A stretch of DNA of 64,000 nt from Pontibacter populi (GCF_019336435.1 NZ_JAHWXQ010000004.1:62001-126000), one strand, 5' to 3'. Positions 33,836 through 42,666 are shown, counted from the stretch's first letter. Notes: generated by a model from the sequence alone, not told the origin. Made by a program: numbers and translations.

Positions 33836-34348
33836 TTAAACTCCTACTATGTTACTGCGGCGTTCCATCAGGCAGATGTCGCGCCACTGCCCGTGTAGTT
33901 GGCCCAATTTTTCACGCACGCCTACTATTCTGAAGCCACATTGCTCGTGCAGGTGTATGCTTGCTTTATTTTCGTTAATGATACCTGCCTGCAGCGTCCA
34001 AATACCCGCCTGCTCCGACTGACGTACCAGTTCCTGTAACAGCAACTTTCCAATTCCCTGGCGCTTAAAATCAGGATGCACATACACGGTATCTTCGGCC
34101 ACGCCCGCGTACACACACCTTCCTGACACCGCCGACAAAGTAGCCCAACCTGCTACCCTATCGTTTTGCAGCGCCACGAGGCGGCAGTTCTTCATAAATT
34201 TAGCATCCCAGTCGGCCCATTCAGGTGCTTTTGTCTCTAAAGTGGCGTTGCCTGTGGCCATGCCCAGTTCGTAAATTTCCTTTACCTGCGGGTAGTGCTC
34301 CGGCAATAGGTTGGCAACTATAGTTTGTGCGGTTGTTTCGGCTTGCAT
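33836..34348 (-). CDS. GNAT acetyltransferase, ArsN1/phosphinothricin acetyltransferase type
   Basis: The 170-aa product has YELGMATGNATLETKAPEWADWD at the start, VYAGVAEDTVYVHPDFKRQGIGKLLL (acetyl-CoA loop RQGIG), TLQAGIINENKASIHLHEQCGFRIVG and a closing GQWRDICLMER. This is the pattern of phosphinothricin/arsinothricin N-acetyltransferases, which inactivate those amino-acid antibiotics by acetylating the amino group. Position between arsI and a sigma factor favours the arsenical (ArsN1) role. Exact substrate is an inference. Confidence 0.85.
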   Translation of the reverse strand: MQAETTAQTIVANLLPEHYPQVKEIYELGMATGNATLETKAPEWADWDAKFMKNCRLVALQNDRVAGWATLSAVSGRCVYAGVAEDTVYVHPDFKRQGIGKLLLQELVRQSEQAGIWTLQAGIINENKASIHLHEQCGFRIVGVREKLGQLHGQWRDICLMERRSNIVGV

Positions 34349-34380
34349 AGGTGGCTCAATTTAGCTGAAAACAGCAATAG

Positions 34381-34404
34381 CGGCAAGTATAAGTTTACTT
34401 GCCG
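34381..34404 (-). terminator. Possible internal hairpin between arsI and the acetyltransferase gene
   Basis: Perfect 9-bp stem cggcaagta / tacttgccg with a 6-nt loop. The minus strand lacks a T run directly after it, so it may act as a processing or attenuating stem rather than a strong terminator. Confidence 0.4.
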
Positions 34405-34431
34405 CCTTACTTTTTATAGTTTTATAATGTA

Positions 34432-34842
34432 CTAAACGGCTGACTCGGCTTTGCGGGCATTGGCGCCTTCGCCGTAGACAGTGGCTTCTCCGAATGTATA
34501 AAATGCTTCCCAGTCTACACCCTGCGGATCTGTGATCCACGACTTCTCAGATTTGGCATAGCAGCAGGTACATTTACCTTCTTCGCGGATGGCGCCTTTC
34601 GCTTTTTTCAGGTTGCCATACACCTCTGTCAGCTCTTCTTCGCTTTCGGCCTGTATGCCCAAGTGCTCGATGCCAGCGTTCTCAGGGTGCAGCGATATAG
34701 CAAAGTTTATACGCGGATCTTCGAGCATCCATTTGGCATAATCCTCTTTCAGCACAGTGGGCTCTGTAGCAAATAAGGCAGTATAGAACCCTATAGATTC
34801 TTCTAAGTTCTTTACTCTGACATTAACGTGAAATCGTTTCAT
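34432..34842 (-). CDS. arsI: ArsI/CadI family Fe(II)-dependent dioxygenase
   Basis: The 136-aa vicinal-oxygen-chelate fold protein begins MKRFHVNVRVKNLEESIGFY and contains GIEHLGIQ, KCTCCYAKSEKSWITDPQGVDWEAF. H5, H60 and E112 fit the metal facial triad, and the C93-C94 pair fits the vicinal cysteines that hold trivalent arsenic in ArsI. ArsI cleaves the carbon-arsenic bond of methylarsenite and aromatic arsenicals. CadI-like cadmium-induced proteins are the alternative. First gene of a possible arsI-arsN-sigZ unit. Confidence 0.88.
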   Translation of the reverse strand: MKRFHVNVRVKNLEESIGFYTALFATEPTVLKEDYAKWMLEDPRINFAISLHPENAGIEHLGIQAESEEELTEVYGNLKKAKGAIREEGKCTCCYAKSEKSWITDPQGVDWEAFYTFGEATVYGEGANARKAESAV

Positions 34843-34908
34843 GGCTCTAATAGTTTAAGGTGTTTTATTTCGTTTTACACCCTGATGACGGAGCCACTTA
34901 TAAAAAGA

Positions 34909-34943
34909 CGCAGCCCACAGAAAATAATTTTCTGTGGGCTGCG
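34909..34943 (-). terminator. Strong terminator hairpin
   Basis: 16-bp perfect stem cgcagcccacagaaaa / ttttctgtgggctgcg with a 3-nt loop, followed on the minus strand by a T-rich stretch. It ends the 153-aa membrane protein gene and insulates arsI. Confidence 0.8.
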
Positions 34944-34969
34944 AGTTGCGCTTTGCAACGAATGTATTC

Positions 34970-35431
34970 CTATAATATAGGCGACATAAAAAATACAAGC
35001 GGGATTATCATAATAACGGTAACAAGAGCACAAACTATCCCCAGCCAAACTGAACGCCATACAGAGTAAAAGGCCCCATTCTGTAGTTCATGATCAAGTA
35101 ATATGTCACTTTGGTATTTTCTGGCCACAAAGAAAGCTATACCGCCGTTAACCCAAGGTATTAAAATCCGGGGTATCAGTTCCACTACAGGTTCAGGCAA
35201 CAGCATCATTATACCAAAAAGTAAATATGTATAGATGATCGCCCAGATAATTATACTCTTGGCACCTTCTTCCTCTCCGGTAGTTATATAGTTCCTATAC
35301 ATCATATACCCGGCAGCTATAGGCCCGCCTAAAACAGTAGCAACCATAATAGGTTTCAGGTTATAGTATTTTTCTTTGGGTATACTCGGTACGGGTTCTC
35401 CCGCTGTCACTTCGGTATTCTCTGTTATCAT
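34970..35431 (-). CDS. Hypothetical four-helix membrane protein
   Basis: The 153-aa product has a short soluble start (MITENTEVTAGEPVPSIPKEKYYNL), then four hydrophobic helices: MVATVLGGPIAAGYMMY, IIIWAIIYTYLLFGIMMLL, ILIPWVNGGIAFFVARKY and VWLGIVCALVTVIMIIPLVF. No catalytic motif. It lies 51 nt downstream of the DUF3857 gene on the same strand and may be co-transcribed with it. Function unknown. Confidence 0.7.
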   Translation of the reverse strand: MITENTEVTAGEPVPSIPKEKYYNLKPIMVATVLGGPIAAGYMMYRNYITTGEEEGAKSIIIWAIIYTYLLFGIMMLLPEPVVELIPRILIPWVNGGIAFFVARKYQSDILLDHELQNGAFYSVWRSVWLGIVCALVTVIMIIPLVFFMSPIL

Positions 35432-35482
35432 TTTAAGTAAGCTAATTGGTATTCAGTTAAAGTTATTGGTTAACTCTATACC

Positions 35483-37387
35483 CTACTGCACATTCTTCAC
35501 AAACACCAGTTGCTGGCCGTCGGCTTTTACGATGCTGTTCATAAACTCCAGCATTTTGGTGTAGGCTTCGGGCTTGTAGCGGCCTTTGTGCATTTGTATG
35601 GTTCGCACGTAGGTTACTTTCTGGCCCTCTACTTTAGTGGTGGCCTTAAACGTGCCAAATTCTGTATCATAGGCCATGTCGGTTGGCTTAAACTCTAAAC
35701 TATAGCCTGCAGGTAACTCATAAATTACGGTGTCGGAGTTGGTGTAAGCTGAGGAGCGCACTACTTCTAAAGTTCGGTTCTCTACGGAGTTTGGCGTGCT
35801 GTCCCATTTGTTCATCAGGTTAGGAGCCAGGAACATGCGTTTACCACTGATGGTCGCACACTTACGCACACTCAATTCCAGCTTTTCAGTTACTTCAGGC
35901 AACCTTGCTTTTTTCATGTCAAAAGAAAACTGCTTCAGCTCGAAAGATGGAATACTGATGTTGCGGTAGAGCCACTTGCGCTGATCTTCGGGAGAGGCCA
36001 CATGCAGCAGGTCGCGGTAAGATTCATGCTCTACCCCTTTATAGTGCGTTACCGCAGAAGCCGTTCCGTTTCCGGCATCGTCCAGCGTTACTTTAACCGT
36101 GCGGTTCACTGTATTTTCAGCTGCTTTGTAGGCAGGCGTGTTTACCAGTTTGCCGCCTTCCGGGGTAATAAGAAGGGCTTTTCTGTTGCCGGTAAAACTT
36201 CCCGCATACCCCGCCGATTCGTTCTGGCTGGTACATTCCAGCCAAAGTGTGTCCTGTTTCATCGGCACCGACAATATAACGTGGTTAAACTGGCTGCTCG
36301 GGAAATCAGTCATCAGATCCGGAACGTTCTCGCCGGCACGTATCAGGGCATGGTGAGACTGTATGCCTACAGCTTTCAGCATAGCCTGCGTATAGTTGGT
36401 AAGCGCTTTACAGTCGCCATAACCTTTACTATCTACAAAACTTGCCTCAAAAGGCTGCCAGCCGCCAATACCCAATTGTATAGAAATATAGCGGGTGTTG
36501 CTTTGCAGGTAATTGTAGATGCGTTTTACTTTTTCTTCAGGCGTTTTGGCATCAGCTACAAGGGCTGCAATTTTTGCTTTGGTAGCCTCCGGCAGCACAT
36601 CGCGGCCTTCGTTTAGTTTGTTAAACCACTGTCCATAGCTCAGCCAGTTATTCATGTCACCGGCGTAACCCTGCACTTCAAATTCGGTTGGGGCAGTGCG
36701 TACCATGGGCACCAGTTCAGCCATTGGCGGTGCGTATGGTTCAGTCTTGATCGGTGTTAAATTACTTACCTGCCAACTATAGATTGTTTTACCATCTTTC
36801 ACCTCGGTTGCAACTTTCTGCTGTAGGTTGGCTTCGCGGTAACGCATTTTCATAGCTTGTGGCATTACAACCGTAAACGTGGCATTCTCTACCGACAATT
36901 TATCTTCATCAAGCGGAGCCCAGGTATGGTAGAACAGCATGTTAGATGATGTGGTCTGGTACTCAAACTCAACTATGAACGGGTATATGGTATGGGTAAG
37001 GTCAGCGATCTTTATACGGTTATCCTCAAACAGCGAGAAATCGGAAATAGAACTCACATCCGTTATATCACTGTTTTTCAGCGTTTTTATCTTTTTACCA
37101 CCCTGTAAATAAGAGGCGCCCTTTATATAGTTCACCTTCGATAGCTTGTCGTAAGGCACATATAGTTTGGCGCGGTGCAGACCGTTCTCGTTCAGGATAG
37201 TTATCCGGGTTTTAAAAGTAGTGGTAGCGCTGGCCGGTGAGGTAACAGTAAAAACGGTTTCCTGTGAGTTTATAACGGCATTGGCACCTTTTATAAGGTC
37301 TACTGAGGAAATGCTGCGGGTTGCAAATGCGGCAAAAGGAATTACCAGCCACAAAAGCAGGGGCATAAATACGGATTTTTGTTTCAT
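35483..37387 (-). CDS. DUF3857/transglutaminase-like exported protein (catalytic residues kept)
   Basis: The 634-aa product has a signal peptide (ending PFAAFA). Residues about 60-240 are the DUF3857 beta domain (VEFEYQT, YHTWAPLDED). The transglutaminase core has YISIQLGIGGWQPF, catalytic-type C in KGYGDCKALTNY, H in FNHVILSVP and an acidic W-L-E-C strand. A beta-rich C-terminal part follows. Such proteins are common in Bacteroidota and of unknown role, perhaps periplasmic peptide or crosslink processing. A paralog lies 98 nt upstream on the same strand. Confidence 0.87.
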   Translation of the reverse strand: MKQKSVFMPLLLWLVIPFAAFATRSISSVDLIKGANAVINSQETVFTVTSPASATTTFKTRITILNENGLHRAKLYVPYDKLSKVNYIKGASYLQGGKKIKTLKNSDITDVSSISDFSLFEDNRIKIADLTHTIYPFIVEFEYQTTSSNMLFYHTWAPLDEDKLSVENATFTVVMPQAMKMRYREANLQQKVATEVKDGKTIYSWQVSNLTPIKTEPYAPPMAELVPMVRTAPTEFEVQGYAGDMNNWLSYGQWFNKLNEGRDVLPEATKAKIAALVADAKTPEEKVKRIYNYLQSNTRYISIQLGIGGWQPFEASFVDSKGYGDCKALTNYTQAMLKAVGIQSHHALIRAGENVPDLMTDFPSSQFNHVILSVPMKQDTLWLECTSQNESAGYAGSFTGNRKALLITPEGGKLVNTPAYKAAENTVNRTVKVTLDDAGNGTASAVTHYKGVEHESYRDLLHVASPEDQRKWLYRNISIPSFELKQFSFDMKKARLPEVTEKLELSVRKCATISGKRMFLAPNLMNKWDSTPNSVENRTLEVVRSSAYTNSDTVIYELPAGYSLEFKPTDMAYDTEFGTFKATTKVEGQKVTYVRTIQMHKGRYKPEAYTKMLEFMNSIVKADGQQLVFVKNVQ

Positions 37388-37420
37388 AACTATGGCTTAA
37401 CAGAAGCGAGCAAAGGCAGT

Positions 37421-37457
37421 AAAAGGGCAACCGGTAACTTAACCGGGCTGCCCTTTT
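37421..37457 (-). terminator. Hairpin between the two DUF3857 genes
   Basis: Stem aaaagggca...ccggt paired with accgg...tgccctttt (one internal mismatch), followed by a short T-rich stretch on the minus strand. It suggests partial termination between the paralogs. Confidence 0.55.
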
Positions 37458-37485
37458 ACTGTAGCTGCATTTTTGATGGCTTTAA

Positions 37486-39450
37486 TTAATTGGAAGAGCT
37501 TTTCTTTAAAACGATCTGTTCGGCGTGCTTGGCCACGATCTGATTATAGAACTCTTTCAGGTATACATACTCTTCGGCGTAAAACACCGGTTTGTTTATG
37601 TTTACACGGCTCATTACCTGCAACTCATTTCCATTCTGCTGCACCATATACATAAACTTTCCACCGTTCTCCGGCAGCAGTACATTCACGCTTTTAGGAG
37701 CTTCATCAATAACATATCCTGCCGGTATAATATACTTTGTAATGATGGTCTCATCTATAGGTGTGGCAAAATCGACAGGGTAAAGGCGCTCGGTAAGTTT
37801 AAAAGGATTCTCTGTATCGCCATGCCCCATTAACGGGTTCAGGTAAATGATACTGTTCTGCTGCCCGTTACCGCTTGCGCTGATGTTGTACTTGATATGA
37901 AGTGGGTCGCCTATCTTTTCCTTGTTCTCGAACACCGGTTTGCCAAGCTTATAGTTACCTACTTCGCGCGACATATTTTCTGCAAATTTCTCTTCGCCCT
38001 GTTCTTTAAGTGATTTGCGTAATGTTAAGGCATAATGCCCCCCTGCTGACTCTACAGCCTGTCCGGACATGTCGCCGTTCTCGCTGATGGTAACATCTGT
38101 ATTTATAAACTTAGAATAAACTACAGGTTTTAAATCTACCCAGCGGTGCTCATTCTTTTTAACAATATAACCGTTGCCGTTCAGGGCTCTTACAGGCAGC
38201 ATACCAAATGGCAGAAACGGATCAGTGGCATCCAGCAAATACTCTTTGTTATCTACAAAAACACGCGCTATTACATAGTTAAACTTATTTACCAGCGGCG
38301 AACCTTGTGGCGGACGGCCATTTGCGCGCGTGCTCACCAGTACCGGTGCAGCGTCTATCCCAGCTTCCTTTAGCATTGCCACAAGCAGCAGATTTATATC
38401 GGCGGCATTACCAGTACCTTTGCTATAAGCATCACTTAAGCTTGTTCTGGCCAGGTAAGAGTTTTGCTCGTTCCAGGTCATTTTACCTTTTACAAACTCA
38501 TAAATGGCGCGCACCTGCTGTTCAGGCGTTTTATGCTGCGCTAAAATGTTTGTCAGGTCGCGCTTATAAAAACCGCTTTTGATTATCTGCATACCAAACC
38601 GGTCGTTTGCCAACAGGTTCATTACTACGTCTTCCCAGTTTCCGGTCATAATTTTAGGAGCCTGATTCGGCAGATTTACGCGCTGCAATTCAAACTCTAT
38701 TTTAGACTGGTAATCCTTAAGCGTTGTAATGTATCTTTCTTCTTTCAGGGCCGGCACATTCTTCATTGTCCAGGTATAGGCATAGTTTGTAAGTTCAGGC
38801 GTACCTGAGCCCTTATTATTCTTGTTGTTTGTGTGCAAAGGATGGTACCCCTGCATCAGGAACTTATAGTCGAAGTAAGACGGAATTTCGGCGCTGTATT
38901 CGCTCCATAGGGTTGGGATAGTGGTCTGGAACTCCCACTCGCGCATGTTGTAGAAAAAGTCGGATGAAATGGTATAACTCACCTCAATTACGGAACCCAC
39001 TTTAACATTAGGCATGGTAAACTTTTTGGAGTACCAGTTCTCACTGTGCTGCTCTTCAAATACGTTTTTGGCCTCCAGCTTATGCTTCTGCACTTGTCCG
39101 TTCTCCAGTGTATAGGTTACACCTTTTATACTGGTAACGCGTTCGCGGTCGCCACCTTGCACATAAAACGGCACCTCAAAGTTTGCCCAATCGTAACCCG
39201 ACTTTTTAAGGATCTTGATGCGGATGTGGCGATCAGTGATAACCTGAATGCCATGGTTTAAACTGAACTTGGTAAAACCGATATCTGACAGCACTACTGC
39301 TTCCGCAGAAGTATCCTGTGCGTACTGGTTCATTTTAAGTTCGTGATCATCTACTTTGCCAAACTTCGCCCCCTGGGCAAAAGCACTGTAGCCGGCCAGG
39401 CCAAAAAACAATGTAAGAATAAAAGGTAGGGTAAAAGTATTTGCTCTCAT
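37486..39450 (-). CDS. DUF3857/transglutaminase-like exported protein (catalytic residues lost)
   Basis: The 654-aa paralog of the downstream gene has a signal peptide ending YSAFAQ and a DUF3857 domain (about 60-250; VEVSYTISSDFFYNMREW). In the transglutaminase-like core, the cysteine position reads GTGNAADINLLL (Cys to Ala) and the histidine position FNYVIARV (His to Tyr), while the Asp strand LLDATDP is kept. It is thus probably not an active transglutaminase, though the fold seems intact and similar variants are common in Bacteroidota. It may act as a binding or scaffolding partner. Confidence 0.87.
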   Translation of the reverse strand: MRANTFTLPFILTLFFGLAGYSAFAQGAKFGKVDDHELKMNQYAQDTSAEAVVLSDIGFTKFSLNHGIQVITDRHIRIKILKKSGYDWANFEVPFYVQGGDRERVTSIKGVTYTLENGQVQKHKLEAKNVFEEQHSENWYSKKFTMPNVKVGSVIEVSYTISSDFFYNMREWEFQTTIPTLWSEYSAEIPSYFDYKFLMQGYHPLHTNNKNNKGSGTPELTNYAYTWTMKNVPALKEERYITTLKDYQSKIEFELQRVNLPNQAPKIMTGNWEDVVMNLLANDRFGMQIIKSGFYKRDLTNILAQHKTPEQQVRAIYEFVKGKMTWNEQNSYLARTSLSDAYSKGTGNAADINLLLVAMLKEAGIDAAPVLVSTRANGRPPQGSPLVNKFNYVIARVFVDNKEYLLDATDPFLPFGMLPVRALNGNGYIVKKNEHRWVDLKPVVYSKFINTDVTISENGDMSGQAVESAGGHYALTLRKSLKEQGEEKFAENMSREVGNYKLGKPVFENKEKIGDPLHIKYNISASGNGQQNSIIYLNPLMGHGDTENPFKLTERLYPVDFATPIDETIITKYIIPAGYVIDEAPKSVNVLLPENGGKFMYMVQQNGNELQVMSRVNINKPVFYAEEYVYLKEFYNQIVAKHAEQIVLKKSSSN

Positions 39451-39780
39451 AGGCTGTAAAAAAATAGTTTAACTGCTTTGTGGATCGGCCGGACACAGAT
39501 GTATACCAGAAGATTTACACATACAAATTAAACTATATATTTTACATTATTCCAATCTTTTCAGGAGCAATTTAAACTTGCTAACTCCAAGCAAACCAGC
39601 TGGTTTTGCACTTATTATAGTTGCCGATTTTATAAAAGACTAGCTGTTGATTAGCGGATTACACCAACAGGTGATAACTCCATTACAGGCTGGCAAACAA
39701 TTACATACAGCCTATGTTGCGAATTCTAGCAGATACTGAAAAAACGAGGACTTATAGCAGGGTGAGATGTAGAAAGAAAA
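39451..39780. other. Intergenic region, no gene seen
   Basis: Upstream of the 654-aa DUF3857 gene, with no coding frame on either strand. It is AT-rich, and a weak minus-strand TAATTTG lies near 39525-39531 where a promoter would be expected. No repeat unit of the families seen elsewhere is recognised. Confidence 0.4.
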
Positions 39781-39824
39781 ACAGAGCGGCAGCCAAGGGT
39801 GAGATGGAAGGCCTGCCGCTCTGT
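39781..39824 (-). terminator. Terminator of the 122-aa gene
   Basis: Perfect 12-bp stem acagagcggcag / ctgccgctctgt with a 20-nt loop, 7 nt past the stop codon, then a T-rich stretch on the minus strand. Confidence 0.7.
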
Positions 39825-39831
39825 AGTTGTA

Positions 39832-40200
39832 CTATAGGTAGGTAGAAAAATTATCTTTGTTCTGCCAGAATTCACGGCAGGCTTTGCGTTGTTCCTCTAA
39901 AAACTCCGCATCTTTCTTAAGTTCTCTCCAGTTGCCGTAGCCTAAGCGTTCGCATAGCCTGAAAAAGTTATCTCCCTGGTTCTTAAAACCTTTGGTACTA
40001 ACAAGTGCACTTAGCAAAGGTCTCCCTTCGGCGTGCTCTTCTTCCGATATTTCGTCAATTACTTCTGTTAGCTGTGCTTTTTCGTAGGTATTGTCAAGGT
40101 TCAGGCCTAGTTCTGCTTCGTAGATCAGGTTCTGAAAGGTCATTTGATTTGCTCTGCCACGAGCCACCTGAATAAGTTTTTTACGTACGCGTGTATTCAT
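39832..40200 (-). CDS. Hypothetical protein, possibly regulatory
   Basis: The 122-aa soluble, mostly helical product begins MNTRVRKKLIQVARGRANQMTFQNL, with an acidic middle (VIDEISEEEHAEGRPLLSALV) and GDNFFRLCERLGYGN before a basic helix. The ISEEEHAEGRPLLSALVS segment recurs in uncharacterised Bacteroidota proteins as far as I recall. No DNA-binding or enzymatic motif can be named. It is monocistronic with its own terminator. Confidence 0.7.
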   Translation of the reverse strand: MNTRVRKKLIQVARGRANQMTFQNLIYEAELGLNLDNTYEKAQLTEVIDEISEEEHAEGRPLLSALVSTKGFKNQGDNFFRLCERLGYGNWRELKKDAEFLEEQRKACREFWQNKDNFSTYL

Positions 40201-40400
40201 ATGTGCAAAAACGTTAGCTAAGCTGCATGCAGTGGTAAGGCCACTTTATGCTTTAGCAGTTAAGTCTGCCGCTTGTTTTAAAATAAATATATAGTAATGC
40301 TTACGTGCAGCGTACAGGGTATGTTACAAAGTGGTGCAAAAAAGCTGTACAATTTTTCACCACTTGTTTCGGGAGAAGATAAACCTAAACTATAGTATAC

Positions 40401-41177
40401 TTAGGCTTGCAGGCGGGGCTGCTTTTCGGAAAGGTACTTCCAGTAGCGTTTAGGCACATGCCTGAGGTGAAGTTTAGGATTTTTACGCTCGACAATGTTT
40501 ACATGATCGAAGTATACCTGCCACAGTTGCTGGTACGTTTTTTCCTGCTGCGTAATGGCTGATTCGGGCAACACGCCCATCCCTTTGCATGGTGCTGCAT
40601 CCAGTGTTACGAAAGTGGTGCTATGCAGGTCATAATAAGCACCATATCGGCGGCGTGTGTCGTAAATGGCCCAGCGCTGATCAGCGTAGCGCTTCGTAAA
40701 ATGCTCTATTATAACCGGCAACACATTAAAGTCTGGCTCAATATGCGCATAGTATAGTTCGTTAGTCGTTTTCTGGAAACGCACAAAAGCTTCCATGCGG
40801 TGTTTTTCGCGGTGCAGCTGTTTGGCTGCCTGCTGCACCTGCAGCACACAGGGGGCCGTAAAATTGCCTTCTATGTTTTCAGAAGTGCCGAAAGCCAGTT
40901 TTATATAGTTAAATATAATCAGCTCAAAACCCGGCTGTTCCCACAAATAGGTATAGTATAGCTGCTTCCGGGCTGTAGCGGACAAACGGTGCTGCAAACC
41001 TTTCCATACCCGTTGTGCTTTTTCTTCGTCGGTTACTACGGCAATAGTTGTTCCGAAAATGCCCGGTTGCGCTACCTGCTCCTGCTCTATGGCAGTCGGC
41101 CAGGCTTTACGCTCGTAGGCTTCGAACACTACCGTCAGCAGTCCTTCAAAAGTACCCTCGTAAGTATAAAGGTGCAT
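40401..41177 (-). CDS. TIGR03915 family DNA repair/metabolism protein
   Basis: The 258-aa product begins MHLYTYEGTFEGLLTVVFEAYE, the family hallmark. It has the internal MEAFVRFQKTTNELYYAHIEPDFNVLPVI block and ends in LHLRHVPKRYWKYLSE. TIGR03915 proteins are encoded with a radical-SAM partner (TIGR03916) and are thought to act in DNA modification or repair; some members are fused to uracil-DNA glycosylase-like domains. Here the partner lies upstream with one small gene in between, all on the minus strand with gaps of 7 and 15 nt. Confidence 0.9.
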   Translation of the reverse strand: MHLYTYEGTFEGLLTVVFEAYERKAWPTAIEQEQVAQPGIFGTTIAVVTDEEKAQRVWKGLQHRLSATARKQLYYTYLWEQPGFELIIFNYIKLAFGTSENIEGNFTAPCVLQVQQAAKQLHREKHRMEAFVRFQKTTNELYYAHIEPDFNVLPVIIEHFTKRYADQRWAIYDTRRRYGAYYDLHSTTFVTLDAAPCKGMGVLPESAITQQEKTYQQLWQVYFDHVNIVERKNPKLHLRHVPKRYWKYLSEKQPRLQA

Positions 41178-41184
41178 CTAAAGT

Positions 41185-41385
41185 TTATTGGTTGTTGCTA
41201 CGGGCTTTTTCCTGTTTGCGCTCGGCCTGCATTCTTTGCAGGTGAGGTACTAACATGTTCAGTTTGCAATAGCAGGATACGCGGGCAACTTTGTTGTTCT
41301 TTCTCATGACTTTTACTTTAATCGTTTTTATCTTTTTTGTTTCTGATTCTAAGTCCGCAACAGGGCTTTTATACTTCTGTGCCAT
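41185..41385 (-). CDS. Small basic protein encoded within the radical-SAM repair operon
   Basis: The 66-aa product begins MAQKYKSPVADLESETKKIKTIKVKVMRKNNKVARVSCYCKLN and is strongly basic, with a CYC pair in the middle and a charged helical tail. It starts 15 nt after the radical-SAM stop and ends 7 nt before the TIGR03915 start, so the spacing is what a real operon gene would have. A shorter start at the internal MRKNN (40 aa) is possible. No family is recognised; DNA binding or cluster/metal handling is speculation. Confidence 0.6.
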   Translation of the reverse strand: MAQKYKSPVADLESETKKIKTIKVKVMRKNNKVARVSCYCKLNMLVPHLQRMQAERKQEKARSNNQ

Positions 41386-41400
41386 AGTTATATTGGTTTA

Positions 41401-42666
41401 TCATCCCACTTGCCTGAACAGGTCCAGCTGCTGGGTCAGCAACGGACTCCGAACGGCTCCATCTCCAAACAAAATCTTATTCCGGATGCGCTGCGAGTCA
41501 AAGTCGTACGGTTGCAGGCTTTTTTGTTGGCAGGTAATAAAATACTTTGCCCGCTTCAGCACGACCCCCATCTGGCGCAAATGCTCATAGTTGAGCGAAG
41601 CAAACCTGCGTGCCGACACGATCTTTTTCGCCGACTTCACCCCAATGCCCGGTACACGTAATACCATTTCATAGTCCGCCGTGTTCAGCTCCACTGGAAA
41701 CACATGGCGGTTGCGCAGTGCCCAGCTCAGTTTCGGATCTATGTCCAGGTCCAGGTGCGGATTGCTGTCATCCAGTATTTCCTTTACATCAAAGCCATAG
41801 AAGCGCATCAGCCAGTCAGCCTGGTAAATCCGGTTCTCACGAATAATTGGCGGCTCTGTAATAATTGGCAATCGGCTGTCTGAGCTTACCGGCACATATC
41901 CCGAATAATACACACGCTTTAAACTATAGTCTTTGTAGAGCTGGCTCGAAAGCTGTAATATCTGCTGGTCATTCTCTGCCGAAGCGCCAACTATAAGCTG
42001 CGTACTCTGGCCGGCCGGTGCAAATGCAGGGGCCGATTTAAACAGTTTCTTCTCTTCTTTCGCCTGTACCAACTGCTGCTTTATGTTATTCATCGGCAAC
42101 AGTATTTCGCTATAGTTCTTTTCCGGTGCCAGCGCTATCAGGCTCTTCTCTGATGGCAGCTCAATGTTCACGCTTAACCTGTCGGCATATAAACCGGCTT
42201 CTTTAATCAGCTCTTCGCTGGCGCCCGGTATAGTTTTAAGGTGAATGTAGCCGTTAAACTTTTCTTCCTGTCGCAGTTTTTTGGCGATGCGCACCAGGCG
42301 CTCCATAGTATAATCCGCGTTCGAGAAAATACCAGAGCTCAGGAACAGCCCTTCGATATAGTTGCGACGGTAAAAATTTATAGTCAGGTCCACTACTTCC
42401 TGCATCGTAAAAGCAGCACGTTTAATGTCGTTGCTCTTGCGGGTAACACAGTAAGCACAATCAAAAATACAGTGGTTGGTAAGCAATATCTTCAGCAACG
42501 AAACACAGCGGCCGTCCTCAGTATAACTATGGCAAATGCCCATACCTTCGGCGTTACCAAGGCCTTTGTTCTCGTTTTTGCGTTTACCACCGCTGGATGA
42601 ACACGAAACATCGTATTTCGCAGCATCTGCTAATATCTTTAGTTTCTCTGTTATTCTATCGTCCAT
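41401..42666 (-). CDS. Radical SAM DNA modification/repair protein (TIGR03916)
   Basis: The 421-aa product has the radical-SAM cluster motif CxxxCxxC at C66, C70 and C73 (HCIFDCAYC), preceded by DAAKYDVSCSSSG and GICHSYTEDGRCVSLLK. The barrel contains GLFLSSGIF and HLKTIPGA. The C-terminus has a helix-hairpin-helix (LRVPGIGVKSAKKIVSARRF, about 337-360), a DNA-binding motif. The family is described as a putative DNA repair or modification radical-SAM enzyme; the reaction is not established. First gene of a three-gene operon. Confidence 0.93.
   Translation of the reverse strand: MDDRITEKLKILADAAKYDVSCSSSGGKRKNENKGLGNAEGMGICHSYTEDGRCVSLLKILLTNHCIFDCAYCVTRKSNDIKRAAFTMQEVVDLTINFYRRNYIEGLFLSSGIFSNADYTMERLVRIAKKLRQEEKFNGYIHLKTIPGASEELIKEAGLYADRLSVNIELPSEKSLIALAPEKNYSEILLPMNNIKQQLVQAKEEKKLFKSAPAFAPAGQSTQLIVGASAENDQQILQLSSQLYKDYSLKRVYYSGYVPVSSDSRLPIITEPPIIRENRIYQADWLMRFYGFDVKEILDDSNPHLDLDIDPKLSWALRNRHVFPVELNTADYEMVLRVPGIGVKSAKKIVSARRFASLNYEHLRQMGVVLKRAKYFITCQQKSLQPYDFDSQRIRNKILFGDGAVRSPLLTQQLDLFRQVG

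Noticed and set aside
40401..42666. Considered as part of a phage-defence system
   Set aside because: A radical-SAM enzyme with a helix-hairpin-helix and its TIGR03915 partner match a known DNA-repair pair. No nuclease, toxin or signalling gene adjoins.
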